Origin: Conus ventricosus
Lineage: Eukaryota > Mollusca > Gastropoda > Neogastropoda > Conidae
Assembly: GCA_018398815.1 (NCBI GenBank)
Contig: CM031601.1
Coordinates: 19,822,793-19,869,516 of the forward strand
Direction: 5' to 3'
DNA length: 46,724 nucleotides
The notes beneath the pieces were generated by a model that saw only the letters and a program-made list of their open reading frames with translations, was not told the DNA's origin and ran no database searches. The position numbers and the translations under genes were made by a program. The number at the start of each line of letters is the position of its first letter. Positions within the stretch are counted from its first letter, which is position 1. Shown here in pieces: positions 10,930-22,271 of the stretch.

Positions 10930-11660
10930 TCATAATAATATGTATTTCTATGTCCCCAAAGTATGTCCCCAAATTTTATCACAAGTATTTCTATGAGCCC
11001 AAAGCATGTCTGTGTCCCCAAATTACATTTTCATGGCCCCATAACATATCTATGTCCCCAAAATACGCCCCAAAGTGTGGTAGCTATTGTTTGCAGAAAG
11101 TTGGGCATGGTATGGTATATGACGCCCGTCGTGTGTGCGTAGCCAAAGTATATCCATGTCCTTAAAGTACATTCATGTCCCCAGAGTATGTTCATGTTAC
11201 GACAGATGTCCATGTCCCAAAAGTATGGCCATAAAATATGTTGCGATATTTCCAAAGCATGTCTATGTCCAAGAGTACGTCTACAAAGAATGCCTGTGTC
11301 CCTGAAACATGTTTACCTTCAGGTTTATGTCCACAAGTTTGTCAATCTTCCAAAATTTATCTTTGTTCCCAAAGTACATTTCTGTAATCCACAAAGTATA
11401 CCTAGGTCCCAAAATGGAATGCATTTTCAAAATTTGCTCATGTCCCAAAGTATGTCTATACCCCTAGTATGGCTGTACGCAAGATGTGTCATTGTTCCAA
11501 AGTGCGTCAATGTCCCAAAGCTTGCGTGCGTCTCAAAATATATGTATGTTCCTATGTATGTCCTTGTCCTAAAGCATACATTTTTCTCTCCGAGTATGCC
11601 TCTGACCTAAAGTATATGAATGTCCTAAAGCGTCTTAATGCCTCACAGTATATCTACGTA
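10930..11660 (+). repeat. Degenerate tandem repeat, CCAAAGTATGTCTATG type
   Basis: A unit of roughly 19-21 bp with core CCAAAGTATGTCTATG recurs dozens of times with heavy divergence and variable spacing. Open frames through it (MSPKY, VPKYMYV-like peptides) follow the unit and do not resemble a protein family. It continues at 12390-12760 after an interruption. Confidence 0.85.
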
Positions 11661-11661
11661 C

Positions 11662-11665
<4 letters not shown>

Positions 11666-11701
<36 letters not shown>

Positions 11702-11739
11702 ATATATATGTATATATATATATATATATATATAATTAT

Positions 11740-11797
<58 letters not shown>
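11666..11797. repeat. (TA)n and (GA)n compound microsatellite
   Basis: TA alternation (about 11666-11733) is followed by a (GA)n run (about 11741-11797). Confidence 0.95.
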
Positions 11798-11799
<2 letters not shown>

Positions 11800-12042
11800 G
11801 AAGTAAAAAGGCAAACAACCAATGTAAACAAATATAATCCAATATTTCGAGCGGCTGCTCTTTTTCAAGGACGACAGACTGTGTAGTCACGTCAAAAGTG
11901 GAGTGACATCATCAGGTCGATGCTAAAAGAAAATTTGCGTCATGACAGTAATGTCATCACCAAGTGATGCAAAGTTTAACACACCATCTTGTTATTATTT
12001 TGTACCTCCCCACCCCCACCAATATACAACAGCCCCCCCCCC

Positions 12043-12098
<56 letters not shown>

Positions 12099-12389
12099 GG
12101 TTTTCACTTTGCTAGTTGTACCAGAGGGAACAACTGAGTGACTATCAAATGCAAGGGAACTCGGTGCGTGTCACTAATAGTTAGTCATGTGTGTTCAGGC
12201 CTTGTGGTGCTTTGTTTGTAGTTTACGAATCCAGAATTTTCCCCTGAGGTCTCTATGAATGTCACTGTCTATGAACTGTTTTTCAATATATATATAATAA
12301 ACCATGCCCAAACAGTATTCCCCCAAAAGCGGTGTTCTAGCTCTTGCAGATTGACAAGGCGTAGTATGTGACGCCAGAGTATACGACCG
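11798..12389. other. Interruption of the degenerate repeat, no gene seen
   Basis: Unique sequence with a C-run followed by (CT)n at about 12034-12096. The stretch 'GCAGATTGACAAGGC...TATGTGACGCC' at about 12344-12374 resembles 11092-11125, so the repeat block may have been split by an insertion after a local duplication. Confidence 0.45.
12034..12096. repeat. (CT)n microsatellite
   Basis: A poly-C run is followed by about 25 CT units with small interruptions. Confidence 0.93.
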
Positions 12390-12760
12390 CTTCTGAAATA
12401 TATTTACCCCAAAGTATGTCTATATTCCCCACAGTATATCTATTTATCCCAAATATGTCTATATCCCAAAGTAAGCCTATATCACAAAAGTGTATCTGTG
12501 TCCCTACAGTATGTCTATGTTCCCAAAGTCTGTCTAAATTTCAAAAGTATATAGATTGTTCTCTAAATATTGTTCTCTAAATATATCCGTATCCGTAAAG
12601 TATGTCCCCAAAGCATGTCTACGTCCTCAAAGTATGCCTATTTCTGCAAATTAAGTCTATTTCTCTGAAGGATGTCTAAGTACTCGAGGAATGCCTTTTG
12701 TCCCAGAATATACCATTGATACCGAAATGTCGGTCTTCCCCCTAACCTAACTAAATCTCC
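12390..12760 (+). repeat. Degenerate CCAAAGTATGTCTATG repeat, second block
   Basis: Same unit as 10930-11660 (for example CCCCAAAGTATGTCTATA at the start), more diverged toward the right end. Confidence 0.75.
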
Positions 12761-13960
12761 AAATTACATATCGACCTACTGCTGTTCCCAGATAGTCACA
12801 TTTTGAGACCTTGTACATATACCCAGGGTATGTCTATGTCCCCCGATTGTCCGTCGCCTGATATATGTCAGGATACAAATACTGCTGGGCATACATTTCT
12901 GTGTTACAAGGCGGTTCAAAAATATGAAATTGGACGAACTAGTTTTACAGTATGCCGAGGTACTATGAAACGAAATTATGAAATATTGATACGCCGAAAA
13001 TGTTAAAGGTCTTAGAACTGTGATTCTTGACATCCTTGTGTGAAATGTAGCCTAAAAACTTCACTCTAACCTTTATCCCCATCCATAATGTAGTATCACC
13101 TATCTCATGCTAATCACTCTATCATTTTCGAGGTAAATTTCCGTTTGAAATTTGAAAACAGTTTAACTTATTTTAATATCTCCACCCTCAAAAACGAACG
13201 GGAGGGGAGAGGAGGAGGGCGCGGAGGATTGGGGGGGGGGGGGGGGGGGGGGGGTGCGGGGTAGTAGGAGAGGACTTCACTGATCAGCGGGCTAACAGTA
13301 TTTCTGAATTTGGCCTGCACATGAGTTCCGTCGTTCAACGATGATTGCAAGCGAGCTGTTGCAACGGAGGCCAAACATTATGAATTGACAATTGAAAAAT
13401 ATCAGAATAGGTGAACACTGGAAGCCTGGAATAACTAGAAGATGCTCCTGAACCATAAGAAAACGTCTACTAGGATCCCAAAACGGGACAAAAACACAAT
13501 AAGTCTTGAATAAGAAAGGGAACAATTAATAGTATATAACGAACACTCTTGCTCCCCAAAACAACTATACGCTGGTCCTGAATTGGTGCTAGTTTGTTCG
13601 TTTCTTTCTTTCAGTTCCTTTTATCGCTGTGCATGAATGCTTGGTAAAGATGATATGGACAGTCATGGACCATCCTTTGGGGAAGAAGTCTCCTTGTTTG
13701 TTCCGTGTGCTTTGTGTTCGCACTTTCTTTCTGCAAGGCCATTTCGTATAGTGAGCCGCATTCGTTTTTGAGTTACGGTATTGCAATTATCTCATCGTGG
13801 TAGCAAGATTTCTCCTCCTTCTTGGTTACATGGCTGTTTTCATGATGTAACAGTCCGCTCACCCTAAAGCTCCTTGCTGTGGATGGAAGGATCCGGAAAC
13901 CACGGTGCTGTTTCTGTCCCTCAGCACTGCAAAACACACCGCGGCATCGGTCATAGCAGG
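12761..13960. other. Intron sequence with a poly-G run
   Basis: No supported gene. It holds a 24-base poly-G run at 13231-13254 preceded by a G/A-rich segment. The Pro-rich open frames on the minus strand come from that run. Confidence 0.5.
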
Positions 13961-14622
13961 TGCATATCAACATTGATCGATGATAGGACAATTATTAATC
14001 AGTACAAGGATGCACGGTTATCGGTCAATACAAGGATACACTGTTATCAATCAGTGTAAGGATGCGTTGTCAACAATTACCACAAGGATGCGTTGTCATC
14101 TGTCAATACAAAGGTGCACTGTCANNNNNNNNNNNNNNNNNNNNNNNNNNNNNNNNNNNNNNNNNNNNNNNNNNNNNNNNNNNNNNNNNNNNNNNNNNNN
14201 NNNNNNNNNNNNNNNNNNNNNNNNACAATCAGAACAGGAATACACGGTCATCACAATCAATGTAAGGATGCGTTGTCAACAATCAGTGTAAGGATGCGTT
14301 GTCAACAATCAATGCAAGAATGCGTTGTCAACAATTAACACAAGGGTGCGTTGTCATCTATCAATACAAAGATGCACTGTCAACAATCAGAACAGGAATA
14401 CACTGTCATCAATAAATGTAAGGATGCGTTGTCAACAATCAATACAAAGGTGCACTGTCAACAATCAGAACAGGAATACACGGTCATCAATCAATGTAAG
14501 GATGCCTTGTCAACAATCAATGTACGGGTGCGTTGTCAACAATCAACACAATGATGCACGGTCTTCTATCAATACTGAGGTGCACTGTCGTCAATCAGAA
14601 CAGGAATACACGGCAAGAGCAC
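13961..14622 (+). repeat. Minisatellite related to the 1.0-5.2 kb array
   Basis: Units of about 24-25 bp have cores such as ATCAATACAAGGATGCAC and ATCAATGTAAGGATGCGTTG. They share the ATCAATACAAGGA heart of the first array and lie in the same orientation. The array is interrupted by the assembly gap at 14125-14224, so its true length is unknown. Confidence 0.88.
14125..14224. other. Assembly gap, 100 N
   Basis: Exactly 100 N bases, a placeholder of unknown true size, placed inside a tandem repeat where assembly commonly fails. Confidence 0.99.
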
Positions 14623-14631
14623 ACTCATTCT

Positions 14632-14852
14632 CAGTCATCAATAGGCTAGAGACATCCATCAATAGGCTAGAGACATCCATCAATAGACTAGAGACATCCA
14701 TCAACAGGCTAGAGACATCCATCAACAGGCTAGAGACATCCATCAACAGGCTAGAGACATCCATCAACAGGCTAGAGACATCCATCAACAGGCTAGAGAC
14801 ATCCATCAATAGGCTAGAGACATCCATCAATAGGCTAGAGACATCCATCAAT
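14632..14852 (+). repeat. 21-bp tandem array, about 10 copies
   Basis: Near-perfect copies of a 21-bp unit contain AGGCTAGAGACATCCATCAA, with only T/C alternation near the junction. The CATCCATCAA half is shared with the 24-bp minisatellite, so it probably arose from it by a local change of unit. The reading frames ETSINRL (plus) and MDVSSLL (minus) are repeat artefacts. Confidence 0.95.
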
Positions 14853-15120
14853 TAAGGCGAGGATAATCCTGATCGAACAGCGTAAAGACACGTCGTCATT
14901 ACTCAATGCAAGCACAATCTGGCGTCAGTCCATACCAGGGTGCACCAACATCACACAGTTCGAAAATACACTTCCATCAAGACAAGGAAACATCTATGTC
15001 GACCAACGCAAGAAAGACGACCATCGATAGATACATAGACACATTGTCATCGGTTAATACCTGGACATCCTGTCATTCACAAACACAAAGACACCATATT
15101 ATGCAACTATACCAATAATT
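14853..15120 (+). repeat. Decayed minisatellite tail
   Basis: Degenerate units resembling the 24-bp repeat (for example CATCGGTTAATACCTGGACA) fade out by about 15115. Confidence 0.6.
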
Positions 15121-16092
15121 ATAAGAGAAACAGACGAACGAAAAATGATAAACTGAAAAATGAAACAAAGCTATTCATAGGCAACTGCACATTTAAGACA
15201 CTTCAAAGGAAGGCACATACACAAATGTATGCAGTAACAATAAATGTATTACAATGATGTGGCAAAAGATGATTCATTCCAAACGAACAAAATATATACT
15301 GTCGATACGGGTCTGTAGGCCTCCTAGCAAATGTATAATTGTCGTAACACTGTAGAAAGTTTGCTGGATAATGCATTCGGAACCTTTGAAAGTTGCGGTA
15401 TATTCGTTAATTTAACGTTGCATTCTTCAATCAGTAATCTTATAGTTAGCAGCTTTGTTTTGTTTGCTTGTTTGTTAATTTTTTTTTCTTTCAGAGCATA
15501 TAACTTATAGCGGACATACACAAATGTAAGTTTGGGAGGGTGGGATGGCGCGCGATGGGGGGGGGGGGGGGGGGGGGGGGGGGGGAGGGGGGGGGGGGGG
15601 GGGGGAGGAACCATTGTGAAAAAAAACACAAAGACAAAGACAAAAAAAAAAGACAAAACAAAAACAAAGACAAAAAAAATCTGTTTTAAAGTATTTATCT
15701 AACACTTACAATATGAAATGAAACTTTAAATCAACATCGAGGTTTTTTTTCTTCTTTTATTGTTACTTTTTTTAGCCAAAGAACTTCAAAGCAGTGTTCC
15801 GAACCGAACAAGAACTGATATCCCATGAGAAATGTTCAGATATTGTGATTCCACAATGTACATTTTGTTGAAGCTGTCATGCCCATTTCGTTTCAAAATA
15901 GCGTGTGTGTTAAATCCTCTGGACTACTCTACTTTACAGCCATGTCAAATGAATAATATCCTTGATTTCATCATTTTTTTTTAAAGAAACGTGAGCTAGC
16001 TAGAACCTAGGTGGGCCCTAGGACCCTTGCACAAGGGGTACTCTGGGGGAAACCCGTCGACCTCATCTCGCGCACGTGGGAGTCGTACTCAC
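15121..16092. other. Intron sequence with a long G tract
   Basis: No gene is supported apart from the flanking exon. It contains the G tract at 15557-15605 and A-rich sequence after it. Confidence 0.5.
15557..15605 (+). repeat. Poly-G tract of 49 bases with one interruption
   Basis: About 29 G, one A, then 19 G. On the transcribed (minus) strand this is poly-C. It is a strong candidate for quadruplex DNA and a likely site of sequencing length error. Confidence 0.93.
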
Positions 16093-16177
16093 CGTTGTTG
16101 GGATTCTGAGCCGGGTCAGCCTCGCGGAATTGACGGCTGGTCATTGACAAGTCCAACGGCTCCACTTGCTCCTCGTC
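16093..16177 (-). CDS. KLF/Sp-like zinc-finger factor, candidate exon 2 with PLDLS motif
   Basis: The acceptor GGAACAG lies before 16177 and the donor AACG|GTGAGT is at 16093. The frame reads DEEQVEPLDLSMTSRQ followed by a polar stretch ending in Asn-Asn. PLDLS matches the PxDLS consensus for the CtBP corepressor, and KLF3, KLF8 and KLF12 carry such a motif N-terminal to their fingers. The product is thus likely a repressor of the CtBP-recruiting kind. Acidic residues just before the motif fit an exposed linear segment. It starts in phase 0, matching the corrected end of exon 1 (23438), but leaves 1 base where exon 3 needs 2. That is the weak point in the model. Confidence 0.62.
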
Positions 16178-17489
16178 CTGTTCCAGAAACAATCAGCAAA
16201 CATTGAATCGTGAGCGTATCTATGGCACACACAACCTTCCAAGTGGCCTTACTACTGTTGTCACTCTATGGTCACCTGGGAACAGCAATGTTATAAAAAA
16301 AAAAATACAGCGAACTATAATTTTACAGAGTAAGGATATTAATCGCATGGAAGTAAACTGTTTTTTACGTGAAAACAGTTTGTCAAACCATGACTTTAGT
16401 GTCCTCTTTATAACACTTTTTTCATCGAAAAACACCCATTTCAATATGATGATTAGTTGCGTATGTTTTAGCTACTGACAAGTCTTCGACCTACTGCATG
16501 TAAACTGCTTCTGTTATACCTAACCGTATCTCTGAAAAGGTGAAGAATCTCGGTGGTGCATTCCACTTGGTGCACCACTCGCTATGAAACATGTTCTTTT
16601 AGAGTGTCGGGACTCGGGTTATGTCAGACATAAATATTTCACAGCAGACTCCATAAAAATCTTGTTCAACGTTGTCCCACCTGACGTGATTCTTTTTACA
16701 ATTTCCTTAAAGAAATAAACATTTATTTTTGTTACATGTTTTAATTTGATCTAAGATTGTACAGAGGAAAGATCTTAAAGCAATTTCAGCGAGGTCTTAA
16801 AAATCTGTTTTAATGAGTTGTGTATGTGTGTGCATACGTGCGTATTTGTATGCCAGCACGCGCGTGCGCGTGTGTATACGTGTGTTTGTGAGATACATGT
16901 ACATAACTGACTTAGACGAGGTGATGTAGCCCTTTACGGTTGGGCGGCTAAAAGCAGCTTGCACTGAAATGGGGGGAAAAAGCTGAAGTCTGTATACGTA
17001 CACGCAATTGGTAACTAACTAACCACAGCTCCATTCAACTGGTGGTTTAACACTGAACTCATTACCTGCGCATGTTGTTAGCGTGTCACACGGTTTTTCA
17101 TTCGATCACCACACAGGAGAAGCTGAAAAGGACACACAGGTCTCTGGCCTCACCTCAGACAGCATTCGAAAAGCGCATTTGTCAGGAGTCCGACATTTGC
17201 GCGTATCATCGTGAACAGAATTTAAATTTTAAAAAAAAATGGACACGAAAGGTTTTCATCCAGTCGTTGGTAAAACGGGTGGTTGATGTATGAGACTGGC
17301 TGCGTCCCTCGTTTTAGGGATACAAGATAATGTTAAGTGTGCGCACTGAACATGGCAAGAGCGTGCTTTCTTTCATAATGCGTCAAATCTGTTAAAAGGC
17401 AAAACAACTATGCGCTTATTGTGTGCAGCCCACCAGTCATGCCATACCCTTCTCGGATTCTCCAACCCGCACCTCAGTCCCAGCATTGC

Positions 17490-17524
<35 letters not shown>

Positions 17525-19078
17525 ACGCCTCCACACCTACTCCACTCCCTTCCCTCCCTTTCACGATCGACACGCAACACCCGTTGTTACCAGAGCTGCG
17601 CTTCTTTACTGTGAAGGGTCCCTAGATGTCTTATCGGGACGTCATGACGGGGAGACAATCAAATCAAACCATCAAGAACGCTGCCTGAAAACTGATTTAA
17701 TCGGCTCAGCCCCTGTCCCTCGATCCCCCTCTCCCCGTCCATCGCCAATGCTTTCTTTTTTCTTTTTTTTTTTGGAACAAAGATAAATAAATTCGTAAAT
17801 AACGCATTACTTACAGATATATAGTGGATTGGTTCTGTAAATAACAATTATTTATATGAATATGTGAATTACTCAAGTGTTAGTCTGTAAGTAATGTATA
17901 ACATGTGTAAGAAACTCATTCTCTTTTCATTTTTGTGTGTGCATTATTTATACAAAGTGTAGTAGACGATCGCGAATTATCTTCCCCTGTCGATCACAAG
18001 CTACACACATAGCCTAATAGGTCCATTCCTCCACCCTGCTTCCGCCTCGTTCCGATCTCATAGCTCAAACACACAAGTACGCATATTTTTTTTTTCTCTC
18101 GTTCTTCATATGTTACTATCGGCACTTGTTATTTAACGAACGAAAACCTGATTCGAAATTGCTTTCTGCACAGTTGCTACGTTTGGCTGATATACACAGG
18201 CTGCACACCAAACATTAATGCGCCAAGTCGAGTATTTACAGACAGACACAGTTAGATTGTTTTGAGAATTTTGATTGTGTCTGAAAGTTGATTCTCCACA
18301 TTTTCTTCCATTTGGCCGTCAAGGTACAAGCCAGATGTTCCAAGCAGACAGATTGAATTAATAGGAATGGGACTATTTATGCGCTTTCAGCTGGCACAAA
18401 GATAGGGTTACGGGTGAGTGCAAAGGCCTGAAATGGGACATCAACAAAGGGGAAGGTAATGTATTTGAAGATTGTAATTTCATCGGTGAAAATACCCCCA
18501 AAACAAAGGGAAATAATTGGTGGGAGAGTTTTTCTTATGATCAGTTAACATTAAATGCTGGCTCAAATGTATGGTAGGCCTAGGCCTCAAAACGCTTACA
18601 CGGATTATGTAGTGATCTGGTGCAAAATCTTAATTGTGGCGTGTGGCCACAAGCGGTCAAACCAAGAAAAGGACAGCTGCGGCGGGCCCGGATGTGGGCG
18701 GGGGTGGGGGTGGGGGGTCGGCTGTAGTACCGTCCCTGATCACATGCGGGCTTCGGTTCAGCTTTGACACTGAGAGCGACGCTGCGCGCGCGCGCGTCTG
18801 TGCGCAAACGTGAGCGCATGTCAGTTATCTGGTACCAGTGTGCGTTTAAAGAGACTGAACAGAATGAGAGAGTTAACGATCGTCCACCAGCCTCGTTCTG
18901 CATTGTGTATGTACTATCGAATGCTGCCGAGTAACTAAATAACCATTATGGACATGCAAACTGAATTATTTATGCATAAATGTACGGTTTATCTGAACAA
19001 GTAAGGAGATTTCTCTAAATAACGGATACATGCGCGAACATTACAACATTTCTCTTTCAATGTTTCCCTTAAACTATA
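16178..19078. other. Intron of the KLF-like gene, no other gene seen
   Basis: Mostly unique sequence. It has TG-rich stretches at about 16817-16895, (CA)n at about 17489-17525, and a GC-rich segment at about 18660-18800 with alternating CG at about 18785-18798. No exon on either strand shows recognisable protein sequence. Confidence 0.45.
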
Positions 19079-20611
19079 CTGACTTCCATAAAAAACGCGA
19101 AAACAAAAACAAGCTGAAGGTTGGGGGTGAATTTTATTGGTCACAATTGTACAGAGTGGAAGCGAGAATTCAACGTGATTTGATTCATTACACCGGTAAT
19201 GTGTGAAAATGTCATCAGCAATATGTCTTTTGTGTGGAAAATCCAAGGTCACGTGACAAACCAGCTTGAAGTCCTAATACCGTGTGTGGCCACCATTTAC
19301 GTTGACAACTGCTTGACACCTGCGGCTCAGTTGAGTGGACCAGGTGGTTGATGCGTCCCCTTGGCACACCAGCCCACACATGGACGATGGCCTGGTGAAG
19401 TTGAGCCGCTGTTGCTGGTCGTGGACGCAGGAGGTCCAACCGTCTGCCAAGTTCATCCCAAAAATGTTCTATTGGGTTTAAATCGGGATTGAGGGCTGGC
19501 CAGGGCAGCACATTGACGTTGTTATGCTGAAGAAATTGCTGGGTGGCCCTGGCGGTGTGTGGTCTTGCATTGTCCTGTTGGAATGTCCAGTTTGGGTGTT
19601 GCGCAAAAAAAGGATCGACATAGGGTCTGAGCACCTGGTTGATGTAGCGCTGTGCATTGACACCCTGTCCGCGACCAGGACCAATATTCTGAAAGATGAC
19701 TGGTCCTATGGCGTGGTTAATGCCAATTGCACCCCATATCATAACGTTCGGGCCTCCCCAGGGGTTCCGCTCTACCACACAGGAGTCAGCATAGCGTTCA
19801 CCAGGTCGACGCCATATTCTGACACGACCGTCAGCCATGTCAATACAAAAACGGCTCTCATCTGAGAACAGTATGCGTCCCCACTGCTGCCTGCGCCAGT
19901 TGATTCGGGCTTGTGCCCACTGCAGCCTGTCCTGCCGGTGTCTTGGTGTCAGTACCGGACCTCTGTGAGGACGCCTACATGCCAGCCCGTTCTCCTGAAG
20001 ATGCCGCCGCATAGTGTTGAGGCTGATTCATTGCTGGAGATTCCTAGGCACCTGTCGAGCAGTGTTAGCGGCTGTTTGCCGCCTGTCCCGCAGATGGGTT
20101 CGAACAAGATGGCGATCCTCTCTTTGTGTGGTGACCCAAGGACGGCCTGGCCGGGGACGATCATCAGTGACTCGCATGCGGTGCTGCAGACGATAGATGG
20201 TCGAGATGTGGACGTTAAAGATGTTGGCGACCTGCCTGGCATCCACACCAGCCTCCAGATGGCCTAGGGCACGATTGCGTTCCTCTGCTCGTAGTCTTGG
20301 CATCTCTGTAGCGCTCAGACGGCAAGTCGTTACTTGAACCTTGTAGCGCGGCTTTATAAAGGCTGCATGCCTGCGTACTTGTCGCTGGTTAACTTTGCTC
20401 TGCATGGTGTGCACGTGCCTCACATGCAGCAACCAGTTTGCCATTTTTGTTGACCCTCCAATGCCGGGAATGATGTGTTGCTCACACAATTTTTTGACTG
20501 CACGTGAGTCTTGGACCCAAACAACTTGCCACAATGGTTCAATATTGTATATTCACCCCTTTTCACCCGAAAAATAGCCTTTCAAATTTTCGCGTTTTTT
20601 ATGGAAGTCAG
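19079..20611 (-). mobile_element. Tc1/mariner transposon, copy B (inverted relative to copy A)
   Basis: A 1533-bp element with the same inverted termini (CTGACTTCCATAAAAAACGC) and TA target duplications at 19077-19078 and 20612-20613. It is very similar to copy A along the full length, with a 9-bp deletion in the transposase and scattered substitutions. The transposase runs on the minus strand, the same strand as the host gene in whose intron it lies. Confidence 0.95.
19274..20303 (-). pseudogene. Tc1-type DD34E transposase, copy B, stop and frameshift
   Basis: It starts at the ATG at 20303 (MPRLRAEERNRAL). The frame is broken by a TGA at 20030-20028, where copy A has CGA, a C to T change typical of methylated CpG decay. 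It also lacks three codons after the helix-turn-helix (MRVTDDRP versus MRVTGTTDDRP in copy A) and gains one base near the C-terminus, which shifts the last 20 or so codons. The catalytic Asp residues (FSDES, QQDNARPH) and the Glu (NPIEHFW) are retained in the second half. Neither copy in the window can make a complete enzyme, and their lesions do not coincide. Confidence 0.92.
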
Positions 20612-20613
20612 TA

Positions 20614-21759
20614 TATTTGCAAAATTATTATTTTACAAGCCCATCGGGCTTTATACAGCTATTTCTTTAAAAAGAATTGTTAGTCACTCTGCGAGACAGT
20701 ATGGACAGATTACAAGACAAAACGCAGTCTGTTTGACTGTAATTATTTTCTTGCAGAATCACCAACAATTCTTATTAAAATTTCTTCCAATTGTTTTCCT
20801 TCAGTCACCTCACTATGAAACGAACTTTACATAGCTAGTTACTCTACCTCCTGTCTCCCTTGGTTATTTCCGCCTACTGTCCATCAGTTTCTGTGGGCGT
20901 GGAAGCGTTGGCCAGTGCCTTTTGTGGAAGTTAACATGTGACCGTGACTAAGCCACGTCAGTGTCGGCAGAGCTTCTACCTGACCCTGTATTATAGCTGC
21001 CCTACATCGCAGGGCGGTGCACACAGCGTGTCGGCAACAGGCCACGCCTCTTGACTGATAACCGCTGACTGCCGGGTAGAGACAAGTAGTCCGATTGGCT
21101 GCTGAAAAGTACTCTGCCATATCACTGCTGTTCACACTGGCCAATGAGAAATCTTGTATCGGCCGTTTTGGGCTATTGAAACAGGACGATAGCGTTAACT
21201 TAAACCAACTTCGATTCATTCGGACTGCTACCCTTCATGTTTTGTATTTCGCTTCACGTCATCGATTTTAGGTGTACACTTGTGATCGTTGTGTCAGTGA
21301 TTGCTCGTTCTTAGTTTTCATTGTCCTGTCCTGAATGTTGTTCATCTTGCCTGTACAAGACCTAAGAGGTCAAAACGCGTTGTGTTTTGTCTTGTAATTT
21401 GTTTGCCCCTGTTAACTGGCGGATTTACTTTAAATTCCTTTTAAAATTCGAAACCTTTAAGTTTGGTACTTGAATGAATAGTACTAAAGCTATGACTGTG
21501 CGAAGGCTATGAATGTATAAGACGATTCAAATAAATCCAAAACATGCACTTGCGATACATGAAATAAGCATCGATACACATTTCTGGATAAGATGTGCAC
21601 AAGTTTGCAAAAGACAAGTACAGATATGTGCGTGATGTAAGAACTTTACACCAAAAACCAAAGCACGAAAGAAATCATTTGGGACCACTTTTTCACCGCA
21701 GAAGCTGACCCTAACTATGATCCTGGTCTTGACGTTTAAACCAGTACTAGACAACGTTG
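20614..21759. other. Unique sequence with inverted and direct CCAAT boxes
   Basis: No coding sequence supported. At 21094-21098 (ATTGG) and 21141-21145 (CCAAT) there are CCAAT-type boxes, in a moderately GC-rich block at about 20890-21170. It could be a promoter or alternative first-exon region of the KLF-like gene, but no TATA box or exon is evident, so this is weak. Confidence 0.2.
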
Positions 21760-21905
21760 CTTAGGAGCCAGTCAATGCCACAAATACTACACAAATGTGC
21801 ATCTAACCACATGGGACTGAACAATCCCCAAAACATGTCCTTCCATGAGATTCGAACTCCACGATTCCACGGGCTGCAACCCGTTACGCTAATAAGGTAA
21901 TTCAG
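21760..21905 (-). mobile_element. tRNA-derived SINE-like sequence
   Basis: On the minus strand there is an A-box-like TTAGCGTAACGGG followed, at the usual spacing for RNA polymerase III promoters, by a B-box-like GAGTTCGAATCTC. A complete cloverleaf does not form clearly, so I call a tRNA-related SINE head and not a functional tRNA. Boundaries are approximate. Confidence 0.5.
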
Positions 21906-22271
21906 GCAGCTCTTCCACCTGTGTCTTCCTTTCGAGGTTATTTGTATTTGTTTCTGTCCGTCTCTGTGTTTGTCTTTTGATCTCCCTTGCATCCTTGGGT
22001 GGATCCTCAGGCGTAGGCTCAAAGATCGTCCCCCTACATTTTATACTGTTTGCATTTATATAAATATCTTTAGTTTTTAAGCGACTTTCCTCCCCCCCCC
22101 CCCCCCCCCCCCCCCCCCCTCGCCCACTTTCGTTTTGTTTCATTTACTACCCTTCGCTGGCTGCCTTTGGGGTGCTGTTGGATTCTTTTTTGAACCCTTG
22201 GTGGCGAGAACACCACGGAATTATGGACTATGGTGTGTCTCGATTTGACGCCAGGAGCACAGACATAACCA

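Noticed and set aside
18580..18903. A possible first exon in the GC-rich block on the minus strand
   Set aside because: The frame has no recognisable motif, no clear splice donor and its composition is explained by CG and CA alternation.
21841..21901. A functional tRNA gene on the minus strand
   Set aside because: A and B boxes are recognisable but the stems do not pair into a full cloverleaf, so a SINE head is more likely.
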